Assembly: GCA_900546455.1 (NCBI GenBank)
Contig: URCS01000020.1
Span: forward strand, 1-34,083
Direction: 5' to 3'
Origin: an uncultured Collinsella sp.
Lineage (GTDB): Bacteria; Actinomycetota; Coriobacteriia; Coriobacteriales; Coriobacteriaceae
Length of the DNA stretch: 34,083 nt
In this document: positions 14,722-22,446 of the stretch, piece after piece
Numbering within the stretch: position 1 is the stretch's first letter
How the letters are laid out: every line of letters begins with the position of its first letter
The notes under the pieces: generated by a model
Seen by the model: the letters and a program-made list of their open reading frames with translations, nothing else
What the model was told of the DNA's origin: nothing
Databases searched by the model: none
Program-made: the position numbers and the translations under genes

Positions 14722-16005
14722 ATGTCACTTGCAGCTCAGCAATCGCTTGAATCCCATTACGTTATGCATACCTTTGGCCGCTCTCCGGTCGAGTTTGTCG
14801 AGGGTCACGGCATGAAGCTCACCGGCGACGATGGCCGTGAGTACCTCGACTTTCTTGCCGGCATCGGCGTGTGCAGCCTAGGTCATGGCGACCCGGCTGT
14901 GCTCTCGGCGCTCGAGGCACAGACCAAAAAGCTCATGCATGTCTCCAATTACTTCTACATCGAGCAGCGCGGACAGGTCGCGGCGCTGCTGTCCAAGCTT
15001 GCTAACGACGACGTAGATGGTGCGCGCGTGCTTGCCGATGCCGTTGTCGCCGGCGATGAGACCACGGCAGCTGCTCTTGGTGCCCCGGCTGCGGATGAGC
15101 AGGTTTGGGAGACCTTCTTTGCCAACTCTGGCGCCGAGGCCAACGAGGGCTCGATGAAGCTCGCGCGCCTGTACGCCAAGCGTGCCGGTAATGGCGGCAA
15201 CACCATCGTGTGCATGCGCGGCGGCTTCCACGGCCGTACGCTCGAGACCATTGCCGCCACCATGCAGGATTGGCTGCAGGACAGCTTCCGCCCGCTGCCG
15301 GGTGGCTTTGTGGCCTGCACGCCCAACGATGTGGACGAGCTGCGTGCAATCTTTAAGCAGCTGGGGAGCGAGATTTGTGCCGTGATGCTCGAGCCGATCC
15401 AGGGTGAGAGTGGCGTGCACCCCATGACCGAGGAGTTTATGGCGGCGGCGCGCGACCTGGCACACGAAGTGGGCGCCGTGCTTATCGCCGACGAGGTCCA
15501 GTGCGGTATCTTCCGCACGGGTAAGCCGTTTGCGTTCCAGACCTATGGCGTGGAGCCCGACATCATGAGCCTTGCCAAGGGCATTGCTGATGGCGTGCCC
15601 ATGGGTGCCGTCGTGGCAAAGAAGGAGATTGCCGACGTGTTTAAGCCGGGCGACCACGGCTCGACCTTTGGCGGTAGCTGCTTGGCCATCGCGGCGTGTG
15701 CCGCGACGCTCTCCGCGCTTGTGCGCGGCGATTATGCCGAGCATGCTGCCAAGGTGGGTGCCTATATGGAGCAGGCGCTGGCTAAGCTTCCGCATGTGGT
15801 AGAGGTGCGTGGCCGTGGCCTGATGCTCGGCTGTGATTTGGATGATGCCGCGGGCGACGCACATGATATTGTTGCCCGCGCGCTGGCCGCCGGTGTCTTG
15901 ATTAACGCTACGGGTGCCCATACGCTGCGTTTCTTGCCGCCGCTCGTCTGCGAGGAAGCCGACGTGGACAGCCTGATCGAGATCCTGTCGGGTGTCTTGG
16001 GCTAA
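14722..16005 (+). CDS. argD: Acetylornithine aminotransferase
   Basis: A PLP-dependent class III aminotransferase that converts N-acetylglutamate semialdehyde to N-acetylornithine. Features include VEGHGMKLTGDDGREYLDFLAGIGV, the phosphate-binding FFANSGAEANE, GGFHGRT, LIADEVQCGIFRTGK and the SLAKGIADGVPMGA segment with the PLP lysine at residue 286. At 427 residues it is longer than the typical 375-400. The excess is a 34-residue acidic and alanine-rich insertion at about 94-128 (LANDDVDGARVLADAV... to EQVW) just before the FFANSGAEA loop. It is the last gene of the arg cluster here and is followed by a terminator; argF, argG and argH are absent. The enzyme may also serve other omega-amino acid substrates, as ArgD does in other bacteria. 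Confidence 0.96.
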   Translation: MSLAAQQSLESHYVMHTFGRSPVEFVEGHGMKLTGDDGREYLDFLAGIGVCSLGHGDPAVLSALEAQTKKLMHVSNYFYIEQRGQVAALLSKLANDDVDGARVLADAVVAGDETTAAALGAPAADEQVWETFFANSGAEANEGSMKLARLYAKRAGNGGNTIVCMRGGFHGRTLETIAATMQDWLQDSFRPLPGGFVACTPNDVDELRAIFKQLGSEICAVMLEPIQGESGVHPMTEEFMAAARDLAHEVGAVLIADEVQCGIFRTGKPFAFQTYGVEPDIMSLAKGIADGVPMGAVVAKKEIADVFKPGDHGSTFGGSCLAIAACAATLSALVRGDYAEHAAKVGAYMEQALAKLPHVVEVRGRGLMLGCDLDDAAGDAHDIVARALAAGVLINATGAHTLRFLPPLVCEEADVDSLIEILSGVLG

Positions 16006-16030
16006 CGCAGCGTAATAACTCAATTTGGAC

Positions 16031-16094
16031 CGGGTTCCGGACTGCTGGGTGTGTCATATGCGGCATGATTTGGCGATCCGGAGCCCGTTTTGTT
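16031..16094 (+). terminator. Terminator after argD
   Basis: CGGGTTCCGGA (16031-16041) pairs with TCCGGAGCCCG (16077-16087) with one G-U pair, around a 35-nt loop, followed by TTTTGTTG. It lies 26 nt after the argD stop. Confidence 0.6.
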
Positions 16095-16122
16095 GCTGAT
16101 TTGCGATGGTCAAAAGTCCCTC

Positions 16123-16340
16123 TGGTCAAAAAATGCCAAATATGAGTACGGGCACTAATTCTGTAGCATATAAATTAGACACAATTTGACGAATTGGACC
16201 GCATATGTCCAGTTTTGCTGTCAGAAAACATGCTCATCTGGACCGTTAGCCGTTGCTTTGATGTCAGATTTGCCCTTTGGGACCTCGAAAATGCTGTTAC
16301 AAAAGAGGTAGCAGTACTCATATTTGGCATTTTTTGACCA
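16123..16340. mobile_element. 218-bp MITE-like element with perfect 27-bp terminal inverted repeats
   Basis: The ends 16123-16149 and 16314-16340 are exact reverse complements over 27 nt, beginning TGGTCAAAAAATGCC. The interior is distinctly richer in A and T than the surrounding genes and contains further small palindromes (CTAATT...AATTAG near 16155-16180, GGACCGCATATGTCC near 16196-16210), but no gene. A partial copy of the end motif, ATGGTCAAAAG, occurs just outside on the left (16106-16116). No target-site duplication is obvious. Size, terminal repeats and composition fit a non-autonomous mobile element; a long structured RNA is the alternative. Confidence 0.7.
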
Positions 16341-16364
16341 CTGCCCTTGAAACGAGTGAGCTGT

Positions 16365-16451
16365 GGGGTTCGAATCCCCCTGCGATGGGCGCAAACAAAA
16401 ACGGTCCCCTTGCGAGGACCGTTTCCAATTCGGTGGTGGGCGATGAGGGAT
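16365..16451. pseudogene. tRNA-end / terminator fragment, copy A
   Basis: GGGGTTCGAATCCCCC (16365-16380) is a T-arm-like stem-loop on the plus strand. It is followed by GCGATGGGC, then a hairpin AAACGGTCC / GGACCGTTT (16399-16424) with a T-run on the minus strand. GGTGGGCGATGAGGGAT (16435-16451) is the minus-strand 3' end of tRNA-Val cut off inside the T-arm. The same order recurs in copy B at 16552-16645, where the tRNA is intact. Copy A therefore looks like a broken duplicate of the tRNA-Val 3' end plus its terminator. Confidence 0.6.
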
Positions 16452-16458
16452 GTCGCGT

Positions 16459-16536
16459 GCGGCTGACGCCGCCCGCTTTCGCTTCGGGCCTACGGCCCTC
16501 GCGTGCTGCGCTGGAAAACGCTTCGCGTTTCCTCAG
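16459..16536. repeat. Chain of four short hairpins between the tRNA fragments
   Basis: Consecutive stems follow one another with almost no spacer: GCGGC/GCCGC (16459-16472), CCCG/CGGG (16472-16488), GGGCC/GGCCC (16486-16498) and GGAAAACGC/GCGTTTCC (16513-16532, one bulge, extended by GCTG/CAGC). The block begins exactly where tRNA-Val copy A breaks off, so it may be an insertion into that tRNA duplicate. Confidence 0.55.
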
Positions 16537-16551
16537 CTCCGCACCCTGGCG

Positions 16552-16577
16552 GGTTCGAATCCCTCTGCGATGGGCCC
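16552..16577 (+). pseudogene. tRNA T-arm fragment, copy B
   Basis: GGGTTCGAATCCCTCTGCG followed by ATGGGCCCA resembles the last third of a tRNA (T-loop TTCGAAT in a GGG/CCC stem, then acceptor-like bases), but no 5' half with a matching acceptor strand is found upstream. It faces the intact tRNA-Val across a shared hairpin. Confidence 0.45.
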
Positions 16578-16608
16578 AAAAAAGAAAGGCTCCCATTGCT
16601 GGGAGCCT
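16578..16608 (-). terminator. Terminator of tRNA-Val
   Basis: Read on the minus strand, AGGCTCCC / AGCAAT / GGGAGCCT is followed by TTCTTTTTT, a textbook intrinsic terminator 10 nt after the tRNA CCA end. Confidence 0.8.
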
Positions 16609-16618
16609 AACAATTCAG

Positions 16619-16694
16619 TGGTGGGCGATGAGGGATTCGAACCCCCAGCCTTGTGCGTGTAAAGCACCTGCGCTAACCGTTGCGCCAATCGCCC
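16619..16694 (-). tRNA. tRNA-Val (anticodon TAC)
   Basis: The 76-nt minus-strand gene folds as a cloverleaf. Acceptor GGGCGAT pairs with ATCGCCC, with A as discriminator and an encoded CCA. The D-arm contains GCGCAACGGTTAGCGC; the anticodon stem GGTGC has the loop TTTACAC, giving anticodon TAC. The T-arm is GGGGGTTCGAATCCCTC with one mismatch. It is preceded by a TATACT -10 and followed by a strong terminator, so it is a single-gene unit. Confidence 0.95.
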
Positions 16695-16704
16695 GTGCGG
16701 AGAG

Positions 16705-16710
16705 AGTATA
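16705..16710 (-). promoter_or_regulatory. Candidate -10 box of tRNA-Val
   Basis: TATACT on the minus strand ends 10 nt upstream of the tRNA 5' end. A weak -35-like GGTGAA lies 17 nt further upstream. Confidence 0.45.
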
Positions 16711-16824
16711 GCAAAACAATCGCCTCATTCACCTCATATCCATTAAAGGTAACTCGCGCGTGTCACAGCGGAGCTGATTCAGTTGAGATTGCCTGAACAT
16801 TCCGCCCCTCTTTACGCCCTCGGG

Positions 16825-16830
16825 TATACT
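16825..16830 (+). promoter_or_regulatory. Candidate -10 box of asnB
   Basis: TATACT lies 51 nt before the asnB start. No good -35 is at the expected distance, so an activator or an alternative start is possible. Confidence 0.4.
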
Positions 16831-16881
16831 CAAAAGCTACTGATTCGATTTGATGCCCAGCAACAGCAGAGGGGATAGTAT

Positions 16882-18762
16882 ATGTGCGGTTTTGTCGGTT
16901 TTGTCGGTGGGACGGATAACCAATCCGAGGTGCTCACCAAGATGATGGACCGCATCGTCCATCGCGGTCCCGACATGGGCGGTCAGTTTATCGACGGCCG
17001 CGTTGCCCTCGGCTTCCGCCGCCTGTCGATCCTCGACCTGACCGAGGCTGGCGCCCAACCCATGGCCAACGAGGACGGTAGCGTCGTCATTGTCTTCAAC
17101 GGCGAGATCTACAACTTCCAAGAACTCCGTTCCGAGCTCGAGGCCAAGGGCTACAAGTTCCACTGCGGCGCCGACACCGAGAGCCTCCTGCACGGCTACG
17201 AGGAGTGGGGCGAGGCCGTACTCGATCGCTTGCGCGGTATGTACGCCTTCGTCATCTGGGACAAAAAGAAGAACAAGCTTTTTGGCGCCCGCGACATCTT
17301 TGGCATCAAGCCGCTTTACTACTATCCCATGGCCGATGCGGGCGACGGCGCTCCGGGCGTGCTCTTTGGTTCTGAGATCAAGAGCTTCCTGGACTACCCG
17401 CACTTCCACAAGGCGGTCAACAAAAAGGCCCTGCGTCCGTACATGACGCTGCAGTATTCGGCAACCGAGGAGACCTTCTTCGAGGGTGTCTACAAGCTGC
17501 CGCCGGCGCACTACTTTACCGTCGATATCCCGACCGGCAAGATGAACATCGAGCGCTACTGGGATTGCGATTACTCTGCCGTCGAGAAGCCGTTCGAGGA
17601 GTACGTCGACGAGCTGGACGAGGTCGTGCACGAGAGCGTCGAGGCCCATCGCATCGCCGACGTCAAGGTCGCGTCGTTCCTCTCCGGTGGCGTCGACTCT
17701 AGCTACATCGCCGCTTGCCTCATGCCCGACAAGACCTTCTCGGTGGGCTTTGACTACAAGAACTTTAACGAGACCAACTACGCCAAGGAGCTTTCCGATA
17801 AGCTCGGCGTCGAGAACGTTCGCAAGATGATTACCGCCGACGAGTTCTTCGGTGCGCTCGAGGACATCCAGTATCACATGGACGAACCGCAGTCCAACCT
17901 GTCTTCCGTGCCGCTGTGGTTCTTGGCCGAGATGGCCCGCAAGGACGTTACCGTCGTGCTTTCGGGCGAAGGCGCCGACGAACTCTTTGGCGGCTACGCC
18001 TACTACGAGGATACGGTCCCGGTGCGCAAGTACAAAAAGATGGTGCCGCTGCCCGTCCGTCGCGCGCTCGGTAACCTGGCGCTGCATATGCCGTACTTCA
18101 AGGGACATAACTTCCTGGTCAAGGGTGCCGAGATCCCCGAGAAGTCGTTCCTGGGACAGGCTCTGGTATGGCCGGAGCGCGAGGTCGACGGCGTGCTCAA
18201 GCCCGAGTACAACACCGGCGATGGCGCCTTCGAGCTTGCCGCTCCCATCTATGCGCGCGTGAAGGGTCAGCCCGAGCTGGTCAAGAAGCAGTACCTGGAC
18301 ATGAACATGTGGCTCCCGGGCGACATTCTGCTCAAGGCCGACAAGATGTGCATGGCACACTCACTGGAGCTGCGCGTGCCCTTCCTGGACCGCAAAGTCA
18401 TGGAGTTCGCCGAGCACATTCCCGACCGCTACCGCATCAACGAGAACGGCAACAAGCAGGTACTCCGCCACGCTGCCAACAAGTCGCTGCCCGATGAGTG
18501 GGCCACCCGTCCCAAGGTGGGCTTCCCGGTGCCGATTGTCTACTGGCTGCGCGAGCAAAAGTGGTACGACTATGTCAAGGAGTACTTCACCGCGCCGTGG
18601 GCAAGCGAGTTCTTCAATACCGACGAGCTCATGCACCTGCTCGATCTGCACTTTGCGGGCAAGGGCGATTTCCAGCGCAAGATCTATACGCCGCTCGTGT
18701 TCCTGGTGTGGTACAAGCGCTTCTTTATCGACGAGGGCCAGCCTTCTGTTCAGGCTGCCTAG
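16882..18762 (+). CDS. asnB: Asparagine synthetase, glutamine-hydrolysing
   Basis: AsnB makes asparagine from aspartate, ATP and glutamine. The N-terminal class II glutaminase domain begins MCGFVGFVGG with the nucleophile Cys2. RRLSILDL, FNGEIYN and DTESLLHGYEEWG, which line the glutamine site, follow. The C-terminal synthetase domain carries the PP-loop SGGVDSS (residues 271-277), then LSGEGADELFGGY and RVPFLD. At 626 residues it matches the long AsnB1/AsnB3-like forms. The start is fixed by Cys2, with AGGGG upstream. It stands alone between tRNA-Val and a terminator. Related proteins also amidate other carboxylates (for example cell-wall precursors), but nothing here indicates that. Confidence 0.95.
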   Translation: MCGFVGFVGGTDNQSEVLTKMMDRIVHRGPDMGGQFIDGRVALGFRRLSILDLTEAGAQPMANEDGSVVIVFNGEIYNFQELRSELEAKGYKFHCGADTESLLHGYEEWGEAVLDRLRGMYAFVIWDKKKNKLFGARDIFGIKPLYYYPMADAGDGAPGVLFGSEIKSFLDYPHFHKAVNKKALRPYMTLQYSATEETFFEGVYKLPPAHYFTVDIPTGKMNIERYWDCDYSAVEKPFEEYVDELDEVVHESVEAHRIADVKVASFLSGGVDSSYIAACLMPDKTFSVGFDYKNFNETNYAKELSDKLGVENVRKMITADEFFGALEDIQYHMDEPQSNLSSVPLWFLAEMARKDVTVVLSGEGADELFGGYAYYEDTVPVRKYKKMVPLPVRRALGNLALHMPYFKGHNFLVKGAEIPEKSFLGQALVWPEREVDGVLKPEYNTGDGAFELAAPIYARVKGQPELVKKQYLDMNMWLPGDILLKADKMCMAHSLELRVPFLDRKVMEFAEHIPDRYRINENGNKQVLRHAANKSLPDEWATRPKVGFPVPIVYWLREQKWYDYVKEYFTAPWASEFFNTDELMHLLDLHFAGKGDFQRKIYTPLVFLVWYKRFFIDEGQPSVQAA

Positions 18763-18787
18763 TCTCGGCCTACGAATGCCTGCGCGT

Positions 18788-18812
18788 AACGGCTCCTCCG
18801 GGAGCCGTTTTT
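18788..18812 (+). terminator. Intrinsic terminator after asnB
   Basis: AACGGCTCC / TCCG / GGAGCCGTT followed by a run of Ts is a 9-bp stem with a 4-nt loop, 25 nt after the asnB stop. Confidence 0.92.
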
Positions 18813-18874
18813 GCGCGAGCACGTTTCAGTTACTATGAAAACCGTCCCTGCCAAATGGCTGAGAAAGGTGAAAG

Positions 18875-20437
18875 ATGCACCATTCGGATTCCGCGACCGT
18901 GACCACGGTCGATACGCTTGCCAAGCTGCTCGATGTGTGCGGCGAGCTGCGCGCATCAGAGCAGGTTGACGAGCGTGCCGTGACCGGTTGCTCGTTTGAT
19001 TCGCGCGCGGTCTCGGCAGGTGACGTGTTCTTCTGTAAAGGTGCTGCCTTTAAGCCCGCGTTTTTGAGCATGGCGCTCGATGCGGGCGCCGTCGCATTTG
19101 TGTGCGAGGAGTCGCTGGTCGAGTCTCTGGAGCCGCTGGCGCAGGAGAGCGGTGCTGCGATGCTGGTTGTTGATAGTGTTCGCACGGCCATGGCCCTGTT
19201 GCCGCCGGAGGTCTACGACCGTCCCGACCACGACGTCAAGATCGTGGGCATCACCGGCACCAAGGGAAAGACCACGGCCGCTTTTATGCTCCAGTCCATC
19301 ATCAAGGCGGCGGGCGAGTCCTGCGGCATGATCGGCTCGGTGAGTACCGACGATGGTATCGAGTGCTACGAGAGCACCAATACTACGCCCGAGGCCCCCG
19401 AGGTTTGGCGCCATATCGCCAACTGCCGCACGTCCGGTCGCCAGTCCATGGTCATGGAGGTCTCGAGCCAGGCGCTCAAGTACCAACGCGTCGAGAATCT
19501 GCCGTTTGACGTGGCGTGCTTCCTCAACATCGGCCGCGACCACATCTCGCCGATCGAACACCCCACGTTTGAGGATTATTTTGAGAGCAAGCTCAGGATT
19601 TTTGACCAGGCAAAGACCGCCGTGGTGAATCTGGGCACCGAAGAGGTCGACCGTGTGCTGGAGGCAGCGTCGACGGCCGAGCGCTTGGTGACCGTTGGCG
19701 TCGAGCATCCCGAGGCAAGCCTGTGGGCGAGCGACGTACGCATAGTCGGCTTTAGCATCGAGTTCAACTTGCATGGCCTGTGTGCCGACGAGTCCGAGGC
19801 GGGGGAGAAGGTCCTGCTGGGTATCGCGGGAGACTTTAACGTGGAAAACGCGCTGGTCGCTATCGCCGCTGCGCGCGAGATCGGCATCGGTATCGAGGCT
19901 ATCAAGAAGGGCCTCTCAAAACTGCGTGTGCCGGGCCGTATGGAGGTCGTGGAGTCGAAGGACGGCCGCGTGATTTGTGTCGTCGACTACGCGCACAACC
20001 AGCTTTCGTTCCGCTCGCTTTTCTCGTCGGTCAAGCGCGCGTTTCCCGCTAGTCCGGTCATTGCGGTGTTTGGCGCTGCCGGCGGCAAGGCGCAGGAGCG
20101 CCGCGAGCAGCTTCCGCGCGAGGCCGCACCGTATTCCGACCTGATGATCTTTGCCAATGAGGACCCGGCTCACGAGGACCCGATGAAGGTCTGTCGCGAG
20201 CTTGCCGAACATGTTCCCGACGATACGCCGAACAAGATCATCCTCGATCGCGAAGCCGCTGTGCATGCGGCGTTCAAGGCGGCGCGCGAGGAGTACGTCA
20301 ACCCCGATGCTCCCACCATTGTCTTGCTGCTGGCAAAGGGTGACGAGGAGCTCATGCACGTGGGCGACGAGTTCGTGCCCATCGAGAGCGACCTTTCGCT
20401 GGCCAATCGCCTGATCGATGTTGCCCAGTTTGACTAA
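18875..20437 (+). CDS. murE: UDP-N-acetylmuramyl-tripeptide synthetase (MurE)
   Basis: An ATP-dependent cytoplasmic ligase that adds the third residue of the peptidoglycan stem peptide to UDP-MurNAc-L-Ala-D-Glu. The N-terminal domain contains CSFDSRAVSAGDVFFCKGA; the ATPase domain has GITGTKGKTTAAF, NTTPEAPE and the MEVSSQAL/NIGRDHISPIEHPTFEDY segments; the C-terminal domain has VDYAHNQLSFRSLF. Where diaminopimelate-adding enzymes carry DNPR, this protein has NEDPAHEDP (residues 428-436), closer to the lysine-adding Staphylococcus pattern DNPANDDP. The third residue is therefore probably a diamino acid other than mDAP, such as lysine or ornithine. The 520-residue length is normal. AAAGG precedes the ATG. 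It starts a same-direction run of genes; murI follows two genes later. Confidence 0.88.
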   Translation: MHHSDSATVTTVDTLAKLLDVCGELRASEQVDERAVTGCSFDSRAVSAGDVFFCKGAAFKPAFLSMALDAGAVAFVCEESLVESLEPLAQESGAAMLVVDSVRTAMALLPPEVYDRPDHDVKIVGITGTKGKTTAAFMLQSIIKAAGESCGMIGSVSTDDGIECYESTNTTPEAPEVWRHIANCRTSGRQSMVMEVSSQALKYQRVENLPFDVACFLNIGRDHISPIEHPTFEDYFESKLRIFDQAKTAVVNLGTEEVDRVLEAASTAERLVTVGVEHPEASLWASDVRIVGFSIEFNLHGLCADESEAGEKVLLGIAGDFNVENALVAIAAAREIGIGIEAIKKGLSKLRVPGRMEVVESKDGRVICVVDYAHNQLSFRSLFSSVKRAFPASPVIAVFGAAGGKAQERREQLPREAAPYSDLMIFANEDPAHEDPMKVCRELAEHVPDDTPNKIILDREAAVHAAFKAAREEYVNPDAPTIVLLLAKGDEELMHVGDEFVPIESDLSLANRLIDVAQFD

Positions 20438-20544
20438 TGAACCATGATGGCGGCGGCGTCCTGAGTGCGCTGTCGCCATAAGCGTGTTCCCTCAATCAAA
20501 ACATGCCGTCCAAGTCCAAACCCTTCTACGTAAACGGAGTAACC

Positions 20545-21456
20545 ATGTCCCACAATACCCTGCCGACCGTCGCCGAGCTTTCGGGCGAGATGCGCGAGCG
20601 CTTGGCCAAGGTCAAGTACGTCTTTACCGACCTGGATGCCACGATGCTTGCACCCGGCTCGTGCGTGCTGCGCGACAACGACGGCAACCCCTCGACCAAA
20701 CTCGTCGAGGCCGTCGTGGCGCTCGCTCGCGCTGGTATTCAGGTGGTTCCCACCTCGGGCCGCAACCGTACCATGATCCACGAGGACGCGCGCGTGCTCG
20801 GCCTCAACTCCTACATTGGCGAGATGGGCGGTCTGGTTATGTACGACCTCAAAGCCAACGATTGGGAGTATCTGACCGGCGACATGCCCTACGACTCCTC
20901 TTGCGGCCTCACGCCGCACCAGGTGATCGAGCAGACCGGCGTGTGCGAGAAGATCCTCGCCCGCTGGCCGCACAAGATCGAGTATCACAACGACATGTCG
21001 ACCGGCTACAAATACCGTGAGGTCACCGTCGGCATGCGCGGCGATGTGCCCGACGATGAGGTTCAGGCCATCCTGGACGAGGCCGGCTGCGGTCTGATCT
21101 GGGCTTGCAACGGCCATCTGACTCACCTGTCCAAGCCGACGACGCTCGAGCTCGATCGCGTCGAGGACGGTCGCGCATTCAACATCAACCCCGCGGGTCT
21201 CAACAAGGGCGTTGCCATCGCGCGCTTCTGCGAGCACCTGGGGATCGAGCGCGAGGAGACGCTCGCGCTCGGCGATTCCGAGTCCGACTTCTACATGGCC
21301 GATCACGTGGGCACGTTCTGCCTGGTCGAGAATGGCCTGACGAGCGCCGGCGCGCCCGAGTTCCTGGCTGCTTGCGAGAACGCTTTCGTTACGCGCGGCA
21401 AAATTGTCGATGGTTGGGCGGCGACGGCAGAGCTGCTGGTCGCGGCGCGTTCGTAG
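20545..21456 (+). CDS. HAD-superfamily phosphatase (Cof / sugar-phosphatase type)
   Basis: A 303-residue cytoplasmic HAD hydrolase of the Cof or mannosyl-3-phosphoglycerate phosphatase-like group. Motif I is FTDLDATML with nucleophile Asp29 and acid/base Asp31 (the usual DGT is DAT here); motif II is PTSGRNR; the lysine of motif III lies in NKGVAIARFCEHLGI, followed by motif IV GDSESDF. A C2-type cap lies between motifs II and III. ATG 20545 is preferred over 20503 because of the GGAG ribosome site. It lies between murE and murI, which may suggest a link to cell-wall precursors, but the substrate is unknown. Confidence 0.85.
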   Translation: MSHNTLPTVAELSGEMRERLAKVKYVFTDLDATMLAPGSCVLRDNDGNPSTKLVEAVVALARAGIQVVPTSGRNRTMIHEDARVLGLNSYIGEMGGLVMYDLKANDWEYLTGDMPYDSSCGLTPHQVIEQTGVCEKILARWPHKIEYHNDMSTGYKYREVTVGMRGDVPDDEVQAILDEAGCGLIWACNGHLTHLSKPTTLELDRVEDGRAFNINPAGLNKGVAIARFCEHLGIEREETLALGDSESDFYMADHVGTFCLVENGLTSAGAPEFLAACENAFVTRGKIVDGWAATAELLVAARS

Positions 21457-21507
21457 CGCGGCGTCGCCGCACTTGGACATGTCTTTTCGAGAGAGACTGG
21501 TGAGGTA

Positions 21508-22392
21508 ATGTCCGATATCGAGAATTCGGCAGGTGACACGCGCCCGATTGGCGTGTTCGATTCTGGGTTGGGCGGTCTGACGGTTGCGCGCGCGATTGCG
21601 ACGGCGTTGCCGCACGAGTCCGTCTACTACTTTGGCGACACCAAGCGCTGCCCCTACGGCACCCGTACCGAGGATGAGGTGCGCTCGTTTGCGTTGCAGG
21701 CGGGTCGTTGGCTTTCGAAGCACGACGTCAAGATTATGGTCATCGCCTGCAACACGGCGACCGCTGCGGCCTTGCGTCTGGCCCAGCAGGTGCTCGACGT
21801 TCCCGTGATCGGTGTGATCGCGCCGGGTGCCCGTGCGGCAATCAACAGCACGCGTACGCGTCGCGTGGGCGTGCTCGCCACCAACCTCACTATTCGCTCG
21901 GGCGCCTACACGCGCGCCATTCAGGACCTGGATGCCGGCGTCGATGTATACGGCTGTCCTGCCTCGAGCTTTGTCGAGGTTGTCGAACACGAGCTCGCCT
22001 CGGGTGCACATCTGCAGGAACAGTGGCTTGAGAACGAGGACATCTTCGATACGCCTGCCGTGCGTGCGCTGGTGGGTGCCACGGTTGAGCCGCTGCGCGA
22101 CCACGGTATCGATACCGTGGTGCTCGGCTGTACGCATTTCCCGCTGTTGGTGGGACCTATCCGCCATGCGCTGGGGCCTGGGGTGCGCGTCGTGAGTTCC
22201 GCCGAGGAGACCACGCGCGAGCTGACCGATATCCTCACGCGCCGCGAGCAGCTGGCGGGCGACGCCGCCGAGCCGCAGCATCGTTTTGCCACGACGGCCG
22301 ATAACATTGCCGAGTTTGCGGTGGCGGGCAGCTTTATCTTTGGTCAGCCGCTCAAGAGCATCGAACATATCGATATCGATGAGCTGAAATAG
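21508..22392 (+). CDS. murI: Glutamate racemase
   Basis: Supplies D-glutamate for the peptidoglycan stem peptide by cofactor-independent racemisation. GVFDSGLGGLTVARAI starts the fold; the two catalytic cysteines are Cys81 in VIACNTATAAAL and Cys208 in LGCTHFPLL. YFGDTKRCPYG and VPVIGVIAPGARAA are also conserved. At 294 residues it is slightly longer than the usual 265-280 because of its N- and C-terminal ends. A GAGG site precedes the ATG. It lies 51 nt behind the HAD gene and 54 nt ahead of rph, consistent with one transcript with murE. Confidence 0.95.
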   Translation: MSDIENSAGDTRPIGVFDSGLGGLTVARAIATALPHESVYYFGDTKRCPYGTRTEDEVRSFALQAGRWLSKHDVKIMVIACNTATAAALRLAQQVLDVPVIGVIAPGARAAINSTRTRRVGVLATNLTIRSGAYTRAIQDLDAGVDVYGCPASSFVEVVEHELASGAHLQEQWLENEDIFDTPAVRALVGATVEPLRDHGIDTVVLGCTHFPLLVGPIRHALGPGVRVVSSAEETTRELTDILTRREQLAGDAAEPQHRFATTADNIAEFAVAGSFIFGQPLKSIEHIDIDELK

Positions 22393-22446
22393 ATGTAAGG
22401 CAGCCGCCAAAGCCTTCGCCACATCTTTTGCCGAAAGGAAATTTCT

